This document shows, piece after piece, positions 5,532-11,935 of a stretch of DNA of 11,935 nucleotides. The notes under the pieces were generated by a model. It saw nothing but the letters and a program-made list of their open reading frames with translations. It made no database searches and was not told where the DNA came from. Each line of letters starts with the position of its first letter. The stretch's first letter is position 1. Origin of the DNA: an uncultured Oscillospiraceae bacterium (lineage in GTDB: Bacteria > Bacillota > Clostridia > Oscillospirales > Ruminococcaceae); NCBI GenBank assembly GCA_934456315.1, contig CAKSHG010000049.1, positions 1 through 11,935 of the forward strand, written 5' to 3'. The position numbers were made by a program, and so were the translations under genes.

Positions 5532-7373
5532 TTACGAATTCTTTTCATTAAGGTACTCCGACACCACCGCGATGAAGTCCTTGCCGTAGCGCTCCGCCTT
5601 TACGCTTCCCACGCCGGATATGCCCAGGAACTCCTGCTTGGTGGTGGGCTTCTTCGCGCACATATCCCGCAGCGACGCGTCCGAGAAAACCACGAACGCC
5701 GGAACGCCCAGCGTATCCGCAAACTTCTTGCGGCGCTCCCGCAGCCGCTTCATCAGCTCCGGCTCCTCCACGCCGTCAGAATTGCGGAACTCCGTTACCG
5801 CGCTGATATCCGCCGCGCGTCTGGAACGCTTCATCAGCAGAGTGCGCCGCGAACGTATGAATTCGTCACCCTCCGGGGTTATCTCCAGTGTGTGGTGGTC
5901 GCTTTCGACGGACAGCAGTCCCTGCACCTCGAGGTAGTCTATTATCTCCCGGACGTAGGTCGTCCTGACCTCCCGCATTATTCCGTAGGTGGAAAGGCTC
6001 TCAAAGCCGTTTTCCTTTATCTGCTCGCTTTCCTTGCCGCAGAGTATCCCACTTACCAGCACCTTCCCGCCGGAGCGCCCTCGCTGCTTCAGCCGGAAAA
6101 CGCAGGAGATCACCTTCTGCGCCTCGACCGTTATATCCAGCGTATCCATCTCGGCGTTGCAGCTGCTGCACCGTCCGCATTCCGCGGGGGAATCCTCCCC
6201 GAAGTAGTTCAGGATAAAATGCCGCAGGCATCGCGGAGTCGTGGAATAGAACGTCATCTGCTTCAGCCGCTCGTGGTCGCGCAGGCGCATTTTCTCCTGC
6301 TCCGCCGGGGTCAGCCCGGAATCCTCCCTGCCGTGGTCGATGATGAACTCCGCCATGCGGACGTCACCCTTACTGTAAAGCAGAATGCACCGCGCCGGGC
6401 TGCCGTCGCGCCCCGCTCTGCCAGCTTCCTGGTAGTAGCTCTCGAGGTCCTTCGGCATGTTGTAGTGCACCACCAGGGCGACGTCGGATTTGTCGATTCC
6501 CATTCCGAACGCGTTGGTCGCGACTATGACGCTGCACCGGTCGTAGGTGAAATCCTCCTGGGCGCTTCGGCGCTCCTCGTCGGGAAGCCCGGCGTGGTAG
6601 CTCCGGACGTTCACGCCGTTGAGGCGCAGGAACTCCGCGACCGCCTCCACATTTTTCCGGGTGGAGCAGTACACTATCGAGCTTCTGCCGTGCATTTCGC
6701 GGATTATTCCCAGCAGCACCGCATTTTTATTGCGCTGCTCGGTTGGGCTCACCTCAAAGTAAAGATTCGGGCGATCGAACCCGGTGGTAACTGAATACGG
6801 CTGCCGCAGCCCCAGGATACGCACGATGTCGTCCTTCACGATGTCTGTGGCTGTCGCGGTGAACGCCGCCAGCACCGGACGCTTCGGCAGCTGCTGGACG
6901 AATTCCGTAATTTTCAGGTAGCTCGGACGGAAATCCTGCCCCCAGTGGGAAACGCAGTGCGCCTCGTCCACCGCGACAAGCGGTATCTCCAGCCTGGAGC
7001 ACATTGTGAGGAATCCGTCGGCGGTAAGGCGCTCCGGCGCGACGTACAGTATCCTGTAAAGCCCCGAGGAGGCGTTGTCCAGCACCTGGCGGTACTCCCA
7101 CTGGTCGAGCGAGCTGTTGATGTACGCGGCGTTCACGCCGGACTGCCGCAGACCCTCCACCTGGTCTTTCATCAGCGAGATGAGCGGGGATATGACGATG
7201 GTCGTCCCCGGGAGCATCAGCGCCGGTACCTGGAAACAGACGGACTTTCCCGCGCCGGTGGGCATTACGCCCAGGCAGTCCTCCCCCGCCAGAATGTGGT
7301 CGATTATGCCGCCCTGTCCCGGACGGAATTCACTGTGCCCGAAATACTGTTTCAGGACCTGGTTCTTTTCCAT
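5532..7373 (-). CDS. recQ: ATP-dependent DNA helicase RecQ
   Basis: This is a full-length 613-residue RecQ, a 3'-to-5' superfamily 2 DNA helicase of recombinational repair and fork restart. Helicase lobe 1 shows Walker A PTGAGKS (38-44), DEAH (136-139), the RecQ aromatic-rich loop HCVSHWGQDFRPSY (139-152) and FTATAT (171-176). Lobe 2 shows IVYCSTRK (233-240), IVATNAFGMGIDK (283-295) and motif VI QEAGRAGRDG (315-324). The RecQ-C zinc site has C382, C399, C402 and C405. A winged-helix region follows (about 410-510), and an HRDC domain lies at the C-terminus (about 535-613, with ISGVGSVKAERYG). All key residues are present. The SD GAGGGG (7379-7384) is 5 bases before the ATG. The gene lies 60 bases after trpYZ in the same direction, but a terminator fills that gap. 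Confidence 0.97.
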   Translation of the reverse strand: MEKNQVLKQYFGHSEFRPGQGGIIDHILAGEDCLGVMPTGAGKSVCFQVPALMLPGTTIVISPLISLMKDQVEGLRQSGVNAAYINSSLDQWEYRQVLDNASSGLYRILYVAPERLTADGFLTMCSRLEIPLVAVDEAHCVSHWGQDFRPSYLKITEFVQQLPKRPVLAAFTATATDIVKDDIVRILGLRQPYSVTTGFDRPNLYFEVSPTEQRNKNAVLLGIIREMHGRSSIVYCSTRKNVEAVAEFLRLNGVNVRSYHAGLPDEERRSAQEDFTYDRCSVIVATNAFGMGIDKSDVALVVHYNMPKDLESYYQEAGRAGRDGSPARCILLYSKGDVRMAEFIIDHGREDSGLTPAEQEKMRLRDHERLKQMTFYSTTPRCLRHFILNYFGEDSPAECGRCSSCNAEMDTLDITVEAQKVISCVFRLKQRGRSGGKVLVSGILCGKESEQIKENGFESLSTYGIMREVRTTYVREIIDYLEVQGLLSVESDHHTLEITPEGDEFIRSRRTLLMKRSRRAADISAVTEFRNSDGVEEPELMKRLRERRKKFADTLGVPAFVVFSDASLRDMCAKKPTTKQEFLGISGVGSVKAERYGKDFIAVVSEYLNEKNS

Positions 7374-7384
7374 GCTATCCCCTC

Positions 7385-7421
7385 AAAAACAAGGGCGGCA
7401 GCGTTTCTTAAGCTGCCGCCC
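7385..7421 (-). terminator. Terminator between trpYZ and recQ
   Basis: On the minus strand a perfect 10-bp stem GGGCGGCAGC/GCTGCCGCCC (7421-7412 and 7402-7393, 9-base loop) is followed by TTGTTTTT. It ends the Trp-transporter operon. Its T-tract directly abuts the recQ ribosome-binding site. Confidence 0.9.
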
Positions 7422-7433
7422 GATAAAAATGCA

Positions 7434-9158
7434 TTAGTTACCGCACTCGATGCTTATCTCGTTGAACTTGCCGAGGATATCGTCCACAACGAGGTCCTTC
7501 TTCGCCTCGCCGTCGATATCCATGACAGCGTGACCGCCGTGCATCATGACAAGCCTTGTGCCGTACTCCACTGCGAAGCGGAGGTTGTGCGTAACCATCA
7601 GCGTGGTGAGGTGCTTCTCCTTTACGACCTTTTCGGTTATCTTCATCAGCGTTTCGGAGGACTTCGGGTCAAGCGCAGCTGTGTGCTCGTCAAGTATCAG
7701 CAGGTCGATGTCCGCCATCGTCGCGATTATCAGCGCCAGAGCCTGGCGCTGTCCGCCGGAAAGCGACCCGGCAAGCACGCCCATGCGGTTCTCAAGTCCC
7801 ATTCCGCAGCTTTCGAGCAGTTCCTTGTAGTGCTCCTCGCGCTTCCTGTTCACCGCCCGGGAAAGCCCGAACGGGTGCAGCTTATTATCCGCAAGCGCAA
7901 GGTTCTCGAGTATCGTAAGGCTGCCGCAGGTGCCCATCTTGGGGTCCTGGAGGACTCTGCCTATCTTCCTCGCGCGCTCGAATTCCTTCGAGAATACAAG
8001 GTTCTCGCCGTTGAATACCACCGCGCCGGAATCCGGCTCGATACCGCCGCAGATAACGTTCAGCATGGTGGTCTTTCCGCTTCCGTTGGAGCCTACGACG
8101 GAAATGAAATCGCCGTCGTTGACGTTCAGCGTGAAGTTGTCGAACAGCTTGTTCTCGTCGACCGTGCCGGGGTTGAACACCTTTGTGATGTTGCTAAGCG
8201 AAAGCTTGCTGTCCGACTTTACCGGCTCGGGCTTTCTGCCAAGGGAGGTCACCAGCTTCTTCAGCTCGCTTCCGCCCAGGACGAGCGCGATGAGGAATAT
8301 CAGCGCCTTCATCAGGTTGTTGAAATCAGTCGGGATACCCAGCGAAAGCACTATCTGGTACGCAGCCTTGTAGACCAGGCTGCCGAGGATCACCATCGTT
8401 GTGCCCTTCATGAACTTCACACGCTTGAAAAGGCTAAGCCCGATAATAACGGAGGCAAGACCCAGCACTACCATGCCGATACCCATCTGCTGGTCAGCGG
8501 AGCCCTTGTTCTGCGCGATAACGGAGCCTGCGAGCGCTGCGAATCCGTTGCCGAGCGCCAGTCCGAATATCTTCATGGAGCCGGGATTCCTGCCTAGCAT
8601 TACAGTGTACTTGTCGTTGGCGCCGGTAGCCCGGAGGAGCAGTCCGTGCTTGGTCTTGAGGTAAAGGTCGAGCAGTATCTTGCAGACGATGACCAGGATA
8701 AGCGAGATGACCACCGTTCTGATGTAGAATCCGCCCTCGCCGATGTTCTTCGGGATAAAGGAAGCCAGTCCGGAATTGAAAATCGTGTTCTTCGTGAAGA
8801 ACGACGCAACAGCCTTGCCGTCGGTGCCCGCCTTGAGAATAACGAGGTTGACTGAAAGCATCGCGGTGTACATGATGATACCGCAGAGCAGCGGAGTAAT
8901 GCGGAGCTTCACATGCATAATGCCCGTGAGGACGCCCGCAGCCATTCCCGCCGCGAAGGATATCAGCAGGCAAAGCCAGGGGTCGACGCCCTGGATTATC
9001 AGCACGCCGCTAAGCACCGCGCCCAGCGGGAACGTGCCGTCTACAGACAGATCCGGGAAGTCCAGAATACTGTATGTTATGTACATTCCCATCGCGAGGA
9101 GCGCGTACATCAGCCCCTCGTTGAGAATGTCTATCAGGATATTAAGTACCAGTGTCAT
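7434..9158 (-). CDS. Fused permease-ATPase of a tryptophan-type ABC transporter (TrpY-TrpZ fusion)
   Basis: This single 574-residue frame joins two transporter subunits. Residues about 1-300 are a multi-helix permease of the ABC-type uncharacterised transport family (COG4120, TrpY-like), with MYITYSILDFPDLSVDGTFPLGA (25-47) and RATGAN (176-181). Residues about 318-574 are an ABC ATPase (COG1101, TrpZ-like). It has Walker A GSNGSGKT (356-363), Q-loop Q404, signature LSGGQ (466-470), Walker B LLILDE (486-491) and H524. In streptococci these are separate genes, trpY and trpZ. The joint is a short Lys/Pro/Ser-rich linker (about 304-318). With TrpX it should import tryptophan across the membrane using ATP; the substrate is inferred from the UGG T-box. 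The start has AAAGGG about 7 bases upstream. It lies 36 bases after trpX. Confidence 0.88.
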   Translation of the reverse strand: MTLVLNILIDILNEGLMYALLAMGMYITYSILDFPDLSVDGTFPLGAVLSGVLIIQGVDPWLCLLISFAAGMAAGVLTGIMHVKLRITPLLCGIIMYTAMLSVNLVILKAGTDGKAVASFFTKNTIFNSGLASFIPKNIGEGGFYIRTVVISLILVIVCKILLDLYLKTKHGLLLRATGANDKYTVMLGRNPGSMKIFGLALGNGFAALAGSVIAQNKGSADQQMGIGMVVLGLASVIIGLSLFKRVKFMKGTTMVILGSLVYKAAYQIVLSLGIPTDFNNLMKALIFLIALVLGGSELKKLVTSLGRKPEPVKSDSKLSLSNITKVFNPGTVDENKLFDNFTLNVNDGDFISVVGSNGSGKTTMLNVICGGIEPDSGAVVFNGENLVFSKEFERARKIGRVLQDPKMGTCGSLTILENLALADNKLHPFGLSRAVNRKREEHYKELLESCGMGLENRMGVLAGSLSGGQRQALALIIATMADIDLLILDEHTAALDPKSSETLMKITEKVVKEKHLTTLMVTHNLRFAVEYGTRLVMMHGGHAVMDIDGEAKKDLVVDDILGKFNEISIECGN

Positions 9159-9194
9159 TATCTGTCCCTTTCCAGATCTGAAGTGAATTCGTAA

Positions 9195-10238
9195 TTACGC
9201 AGCGTCAGCGGCGTCGGAGTTTGTTGTTACCATCTCGGCGCTGGCGTACTTCTCGGGAACTGCGAAGCCGAACTTCTCCATTACCTCGGAGTTGATAACG
9301 GGCGTGCCGTCGGAGATGGTGCCTACTGCCATGGTCTTGGGGTCGGTGCCGTTCAGGACTTCAACGCCCATTTCAGCGGTCTTTTTGCCGAGCGCGATGT
9401 AGTCTATACTGATGGAAGCCAGGCAGCCGTTCTTAACCTGCTCTACCTCGGAGCCGTAAACGGGGATATTAGCGGCGTTAGCCTTTTCGAGAACGATGGT
9501 CAGGTTGTTTACAACGTTGTTGTCGGTGAAGTTGTTTATGCAGTCTACCTGGCTTGCGAGAGTTGTCGCAGCCTGGGGGATATCAGCCGCGCCGGATACG
9601 CCCTGCTCTACTACCTCGATACCCTTGCCCTCGCATACTGCCTTGAAGGAAGCGAGCTGGGAGAGGGAGTTTGCCTCGGTGGTGGTGTAAAGCACGCCGA
9701 TCTTCTTTACGTCGGGCTGAATGGACTGGATCAGGTCTACCTGCGCGGAGAAGTCGAGGATATCGGAGGTGCCGTTGCAGTTCTCGATACCTGCTTCAAG
9801 GCTCTCGGTAAGTCCAGCGGCAACGGGGTCGGAAACTGCGCAGAAGATTACCGGGATATCGGACTTGCTCGCTGCGGAGTACGCGGAAAGCGCAGCCGGA
9901 GTTGCGATAGCGTAGATCATGTCGTAATCCTTGGAAACGAAGTTCGCGGAAATGGAATCGCAGGTAGCGCCGTCGCCCTGACCGTTCTGGAGGTCGATGA
10001 CAACGCCGTCCTCGCCGTAAGCCTCTACCAGACCCTGTCTGATACCCTCGTAGCAGTTGTCAAGGGAGGGGTGAGCAGCGTACTGGATAACGCCGATCTT
10101 CTTTGCGCCCTCGGCTGCGGAGCTGTCAGCCGCGCTGTCGGAAGCGGTGCTGCTGGTCCCGTTGGAAGCGCAGCCTGTGAGTGCCATGGTCAGCGCCATT
10201 GCAGCGCCGAGGATCTTTGCGATGTTGGTCTTTTTCAT
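9195..10238 (-). CDS. trpX: Tryptophan-type ABC transporter substrate-binding lipoprotein (TrpX family)
   Basis: This 347-residue protein belongs to the ABC_sub_bind family (PF04392/COG2984). The start MKKTNIAKILG is chosen because GGAG lies 7 bases upstream and a lipoprotein signal follows: a basic N-terminus, a hydrophobic core (9-20) and lipobox LTGC with C23. The mature protein would be lipid-anchored at the outer face of the membrane. A Ser/Ala-rich linker (about 28-45) leads to the binding domain, which begins KKIGVIQYAAHPSLDNCYEGIRQGL (46-70). Typical family segments follow: IYAIATPAAL (108-117), IPVIFCAVSDPV (128-139) and KKIGVLYTTTEANS (168-181). The frame stays open upstream to 10376, but that part runs through the T-box terminator and is not protein. 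It is the first gene of the operon. Confidence 0.9.
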   Translation of the reverse strand: MKKTNIAKILGAAMALTMALTGCASNGTSSTASDSAADSSAAEGAKKIGVIQYAAHPSLDNCYEGIRQGLVEAYGEDGVVIDLQNGQGDGATCDSISANFVSKDYDMIYAIATPAALSAYSAASKSDIPVIFCAVSDPVAAGLTESLEAGIENCNGTSDILDFSAQVDLIQSIQPDVKKIGVLYTTTEANSLSQLASFKAVCEGKGIEVVEQGVSGAADIPQAATTLASQVDCINNFTDNNVVNNLTIVLEKANAANIPVYGSEVEQVKNGCLASISIDYIALGKKTAEMGVEVLNGTDPKTMAVGTISDGTPVINSEVMEKFGFAVPEKYASAEMVTTNSDAADAA

Positions 10239-10271
10239 GATGTTTCTCCTTTTGTTCGCGGAAGTACCCGG

Positions 10272-10308
10272 AAAATAAAAAAATCCTGCCCCACAAATGG
10301 GACAAGAT
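10272..10308 (-). terminator. T-box-controlled attenuator terminator
   Basis: On the minus strand an 11-bp stem (10308-10298 with 10293-10283, three G-U pairs, 4-base loop) is followed by TTTTTTTATTTT. It lies 34 bases before the trpX start codon and directly after the T-box sequence. It is the default terminator that uncharged tRNA-Trp should prevent. Confidence 0.92.
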
Positions 10309-10594
10309 CTCTCCTGCGATACCACCCAAATTCGCCCTTTCGGACGCTCTCGCCTGCGGTCTGCACTGTACATCAATGCAAAACGCTCCTGCTGTAACGT
10401 GCAGACACGTCGCCCCTACTCCGGGAAATGTCAGCCAGCGGCGCTTACGCCAGGCCAGCTCACCGCCGTTTCAGTTTACCCTCGCAGGTCCATTCGTGAA
10501 TGCATACGCACCGTGCTCGCACCACTGCACGGCTCTCTGGAGCGCATCGGCAGACCCTACTTCTCCTGCTCAACGGTTTTGTGCTTTTATGTAC
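10272..10594 (-). ncRNA. T-box riboswitch leader, tryptophan specifier (UGG)
   Basis: The leader on the minus strand has all main T-box parts. Lower Stem I pairs GCAGG with CCTGC (10569-10565 and 10488-10484). It closes a specifier loop with the loop-E halves AGTA (10561-10558) and GAA (10495-10493). The triplet after GAA is TGG (10492-10490), followed by A, so the specifier reads tryptophan. The distal part of Stem I has the AGAGAG bulge motif and a CCGTGC/GCACGG hairpin. The T-box core GGGTGGTATCGC (10327-10316) follows near the 3' end, then the attenuator. Uncharged tRNA-Trp binding should stabilise the antiterminator and switch on trpX-trpYZ. The specifier matches a transporter family predicted to import tryptophan. 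Confidence 0.92.
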
Positions 10595-10600
10595 ATCGTT

Positions 10601-10629
10601 ATTCTACCACACTTTCCCCACTTTGTCAA
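10601..10629 (-). promoter_or_regulatory. Promoter of the T-box/trpX operon
   Basis: On the minus strand TTGACA (10629-10624), a 17-base spacer and TAGAAT (10606-10601) give a near-consensus sigma-A promoter. Transcription should start near 10594. Confidence 0.9.
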
Positions 10630-10658
10630 GGGGTTATTTCTCTTTTTTTATTCAAACT

Positions 10659-10678
10659 GACGAAATGCGAAATTCGTC
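10659..10678. repeat. Inverted repeat between the divergent trpX and mntP promoters
   Basis: GACGAA (10659-10664) and TTCGTC (10673-10678) flank 8 bases. They sit between the two divergent -35 boxes (10629 and 10689). It could be an operator or chance. No regulator gene is near. Confidence 0.35.
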
Positions 10679-10688
10679 GAAAAATAGC

Positions 10689-10717
10689 TTGACAAAGCCG
10701 CAGAAATATGTTACCAT
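10689..10717 (+). promoter_or_regulatory. Promoter of the Mn riboswitch/mntP transcript
   Basis: TTGACA (10689-10694), a 17-base spacer and TACCAT (10712-10717, 4 of 6 matches) stand just before the riboswitch. The -35 box is perfect and the -10 box is weak. Confidence 0.65.
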
Positions 10718-10725
10718 AAGATAAC

Positions 10726-10812
10726 ATTGAGGGAGTAGCCGGCTGGATCACAGCGATATGTCAACATACTGACGGTAACGTCTGGCATATCTTGATTGGC
10801 GAGACTCACATA
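10726..10812 (+). ncRNA. yybP-ykoY manganese riboswitch aptamer
   Basis: The plus strand carries the two conserved internal-loop strands of the yybP-ykoY family: GAGGGAGTAGCC at 10730-10740 and GGCGAGACTCA at 10798-10808. They are brought together by a P1 pairing TGAG/CTCA (10728-10731 with 10805-10808). Between them lie hairpins GCTG/CAGC (10742-10754) and GACG-GTAA-CGTC (10771-10782). This family binds Mn2+ and usually turns on Mn2+ exporters. The gene directly downstream is mntP, which supports the call. A terminator between aptamer and gene is the likely output. Confidence 0.9.
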
Positions 10813-10869
10813 TCACTCCGGACGCGTTCCGGCGGAAGTATGTGCGCTCTCTCGTTTTCGGAACGGTTC

Positions 10870-10899
10870 AAGGCAGACGCATGTGCGCCTGCCTTTTTT
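10870..10899 (+). terminator. Riboswitch-controlled terminator before mntP
   Basis: AAGGCAGACGC pairs with GCGCCTGCCTT (10870-10880 and 10885-10895, one mismatch, ATGT loop), followed by tttttt. It lies between the Mn aptamer and the mntP start, 33 bases before the ATG. Mn2+ binding should favour read-through. Confidence 0.88.
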
Positions 10900-10931
10900 A
10901 TATGCGTCCAAAAAACAAAGGACGGTATATT

Positions 10932-11519
10932 ATGGGTATTATCGAATTACTTCTTCTCGCGATCGGGCTTTCAATGGACGCGTTCGCCGTGTCGGTCTGT
11001 AAGGGGCTCGCCATGGGCGAGGTAAAGCCGCGGCACATGCTCATCTGCGGAGCGTGGTTCGGAGGATTCCAGGCGCTCATGCCGATGATAGGCTATCTGC
11101 TTGGCTCGGCGTTCGAGAACATCATTTCGGCGGTGTCGAGCTGGATAGCGTTCGGTCTGCTGGTGCTCATCGGCGGGAACATGCTCCGCGAAGCGCTCTC
11201 CAAGGACGAGGAGAAAGAAACCAACAAGATGGACGTCAAGACGATGTTCCTGCTGGCAGTAGCGACCAGTATCGACGCGCTCGCGGTCGGGATAACGTTC
11301 GCCTGCGTTCCGGTTCAGCTTTTTGCGGCGAGCCAGTTGCTGAACACGGTCTGTGCAGTGCTCATCATCGGCGTGACTACCTGTGCGATATCCTGCGCGG
11401 GCGTTAAGGTCGGCGGAGTTTTCGGGACGAAGTACAAGACCAAGGCGGAGATCGCCGGCGGCGTGATACTTATCCTCATCGGCGTGAAGATACTGCTGGA
11501 GCATTTCGGAGCGCTGTAA
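10932..11519 (+). CDS. mntP: Manganese efflux pump MntP
   Basis: This 195-residue membrane protein of the MntP (DUF204) family exports Mn2+ from the cytoplasm. It shows the internal duplication of the family, SMDAFAVSVCKGL (14-26, D16) and TSIDALAVGITFA (112-124, D115). These acidic residues in membrane helices are known to be needed for export. About six hydrophobic helices can be seen. The start MGIIELLLLAIGLSMD is chosen because it matches the family N-terminus and has AGGACGG upstream. An in-frame extension back to 10842 would run through the riboswitch terminator and is rejected. Regulation is by the upstream Mn2+ riboswitch. It is a single-gene transcript ending in a strong terminator. 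Confidence 0.95.
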   Translation: MGIIELLLLAIGLSMDAFAVSVCKGLAMGEVKPRHMLICGAWFGGFQALMPMIGYLLGSAFENIISAVSSWIAFGLLVLIGGNMLREALSKDEEKETNKMDVKTMFLLAVATSIDALAVGITFACVPVQLFAASQLLNTVCAVLIIGVTTCAISCAGVKVGGVFGTKYKTKAEIAGGVILILIGVKILLEHFGAL

Positions 11520-11527
11520 ATATATAG

Positions 11528-11560
11528 AAACCGCGCAATTCTCATTGCGCGGTTTTTTAT
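11528..11560 (+). terminator. Terminator of mntP, possibly shared with the convergent SulP gene
   Basis: A perfect 12-bp stem (11528-11539 with 11544-11555, loop tctc) merges into tttttt. It begins 8 bases after the mntP stop. On the minus strand the stem is followed by TTTCTATATA, so it may end the convergent gene less efficiently. Confidence 0.9.
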
Positions 11561-11571
11561 AGACTAATAGA

Positions 11572-11935
11572 TTAATCAGCGTAATCAGAGCCGTACTCCC
11601 TTACTTCCAGAGCCTTGATCGCCGCAACGGCGTCCCAATAGAAATGCTCCTCGCCGATACGCTCGCGGAATCCCGCTCTGTCCATCATCTCGCTGACTGC
11701 GGACTGCACACCGGTAAAGGAAATCTGCGTGCCATTCTCGCGGAGCACGCCGTACAGCCGCTCAAGCTCGGCAAGAGAAATATCGTCTGCAGTAGGCACT
11801 CCTCGCATGGAAAGTATCACCTGCGGATTGCCCTGCAACGCCTCGAGCTGATTTATCAGCTTCTCCTGCGTTCCGAAGAACAGCGGACCTGAAACGTACA
11901 CCACCTTGAATTCCTCGTGATGACCGGAGCGCACT
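11572..11935 (-). CDS. SulP-family anion transporter, C-terminal STAS domain (5' end outside window)
   Basis: The frame is open to the window edge and encodes about 120 C-terminal residues. They form a STAS domain of the type at the end of SulP (sulfate/bicarbonate-type) transporters. From the first complete codon, FKVVYVSGPLFFGTQEKLINQ spans about 9-29, VILSMRGVP about 39-47, and TGVQSAVSEMMDRAGFRERIGEEHFYWDAVAAI about 74-106. The FFG strand, the MRGVP strand and the gxxxxxIGExxxxxDA ending are typical of SulP. The transmembrane part is outside, so the substrate is unknown. At the position where STAS domains often carry an acceptor Ser/Thr followed by Gly (D-x-T/S-G), this protein has DDIS. 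The GTG at 11934-11932 is probably an internal codon, not a start. Confidence 0.8.
   Translation of the reverse strand, partial: VRSGHHEEFKVVYVSGPLFFGTQEKLINQLEALQGNPQVILSMRGVPTADDISLAELERLYGVLRENGTQISFTGVQSAVSEMMDRAGFRERIGEEHFYWDAVAAIKALEVREYGSDYAD

Noticed and set aside
4110..6794. An 894-codon open frame on the plus strand, antisense to the fapA-like gene and recQ
   Set aside because: It lies opposite two well-supported genes, runs through the promoter between them, has no ribosome-binding site and shows no recognisable domain. Long antisense frames are expected from GC-rich codon bias.
10239..10376. N-terminal extension of trpX by 46 codons
   Set aside because: The extension is read through the T-box terminator and core. 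The internal start has a GGAG SD and is followed at once by a lipoprotein signal peptide.
10842..10931. N-terminal extension of mntP by 30 codons
   Set aside because: It crosses the riboswitch terminator. The family N-terminus begins at the Met at 10932.
1..11935. Mobile elements, CRISPR arrays, toxin-antitoxin or phage-defence genes
   Set aside because: I saw no transposase, integrase, spaced repeats, or nuclease/toxin pairs. All well-supported genes are ordinary chromosomal functions apart from one unknown coiled-coil protein.

Overview
The window looks like chromosomal DNA from a moderately GC-rich Clostridia-type Firmicute, plausibly Ruminococcus/Oscillospiraceae. That placement is inference. 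It rests on strong GGAGG ribosome-binding sites, textbook sigma-A promoters, many intrinsic terminators, two Gram-positive-style RNA regulators (a T-box and a yybP-ykoY element), a DUF342/FapA protein and a TrpXYZ-type transporter. No phage, insertion sequence, CRISPR array or plasmid function is visible. Most genes lie on the minus strand.

Layout from left to right. The 3' end of a chemotaxis receptor gene (+) ends at a terminator and faces a convergent GNAT acetyltransferase (-). Next come a tRNA-Ser(GCT) with encoded CCA, its own consensus promoter and its terminator (-). A short DXS-like thiamine-diphosphate enzyme (-) follows, whose promoter has a 19-bp spacer carrying a MerR-type dyad. 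After it sit an orphan 221-residue coiled-coil protein (-), a FapA/DUF342 protein (-) and a complete RecQ helicase (-). Upstream of recQ is a tryptophan-transporter operon (-): a lipoprotein TrpX followed by one polypeptide that fuses the TrpY permease to the TrpZ ATPase. The operon is preceded by a T-box leader with a UGG (Trp) specifier. Divergent from it (+) is mntP, a manganese exporter preceded by a yybP-ykoY Mn2+ riboswitch and a terminator. The window ends inside the C-terminal STAS domain of a SulP-type anion transporter (-).

How the parts work together. The T-box and trpX-trpYZ form a self-consistent unit: uncharged tRNA-Trp should allow read-through and raise tryptophan uptake. The Mn riboswitch and mntP form a second unit in which high Mn2+ raises Mn2+ export. 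The two units are divergent and their promoters are about 65 bp apart. recQ, fapA, the coiled-coil gene and the DXS-like gene have no obvious functional link to one another.

The most unusual point is the DXS-like enzyme. It keeps the ThDP and pyruvate-side catalytic residues. In a gap-free alignment recalled from memory, it lacks both arginines that bind the phosphate of glyceraldehyde 3-phosphate in E. coli DXS. Its promoter also looks MerR-controlled. A stress-responsive carboligase with a different aldehyde acceptor is therefore a reasonable hypothesis, but it is not shown.
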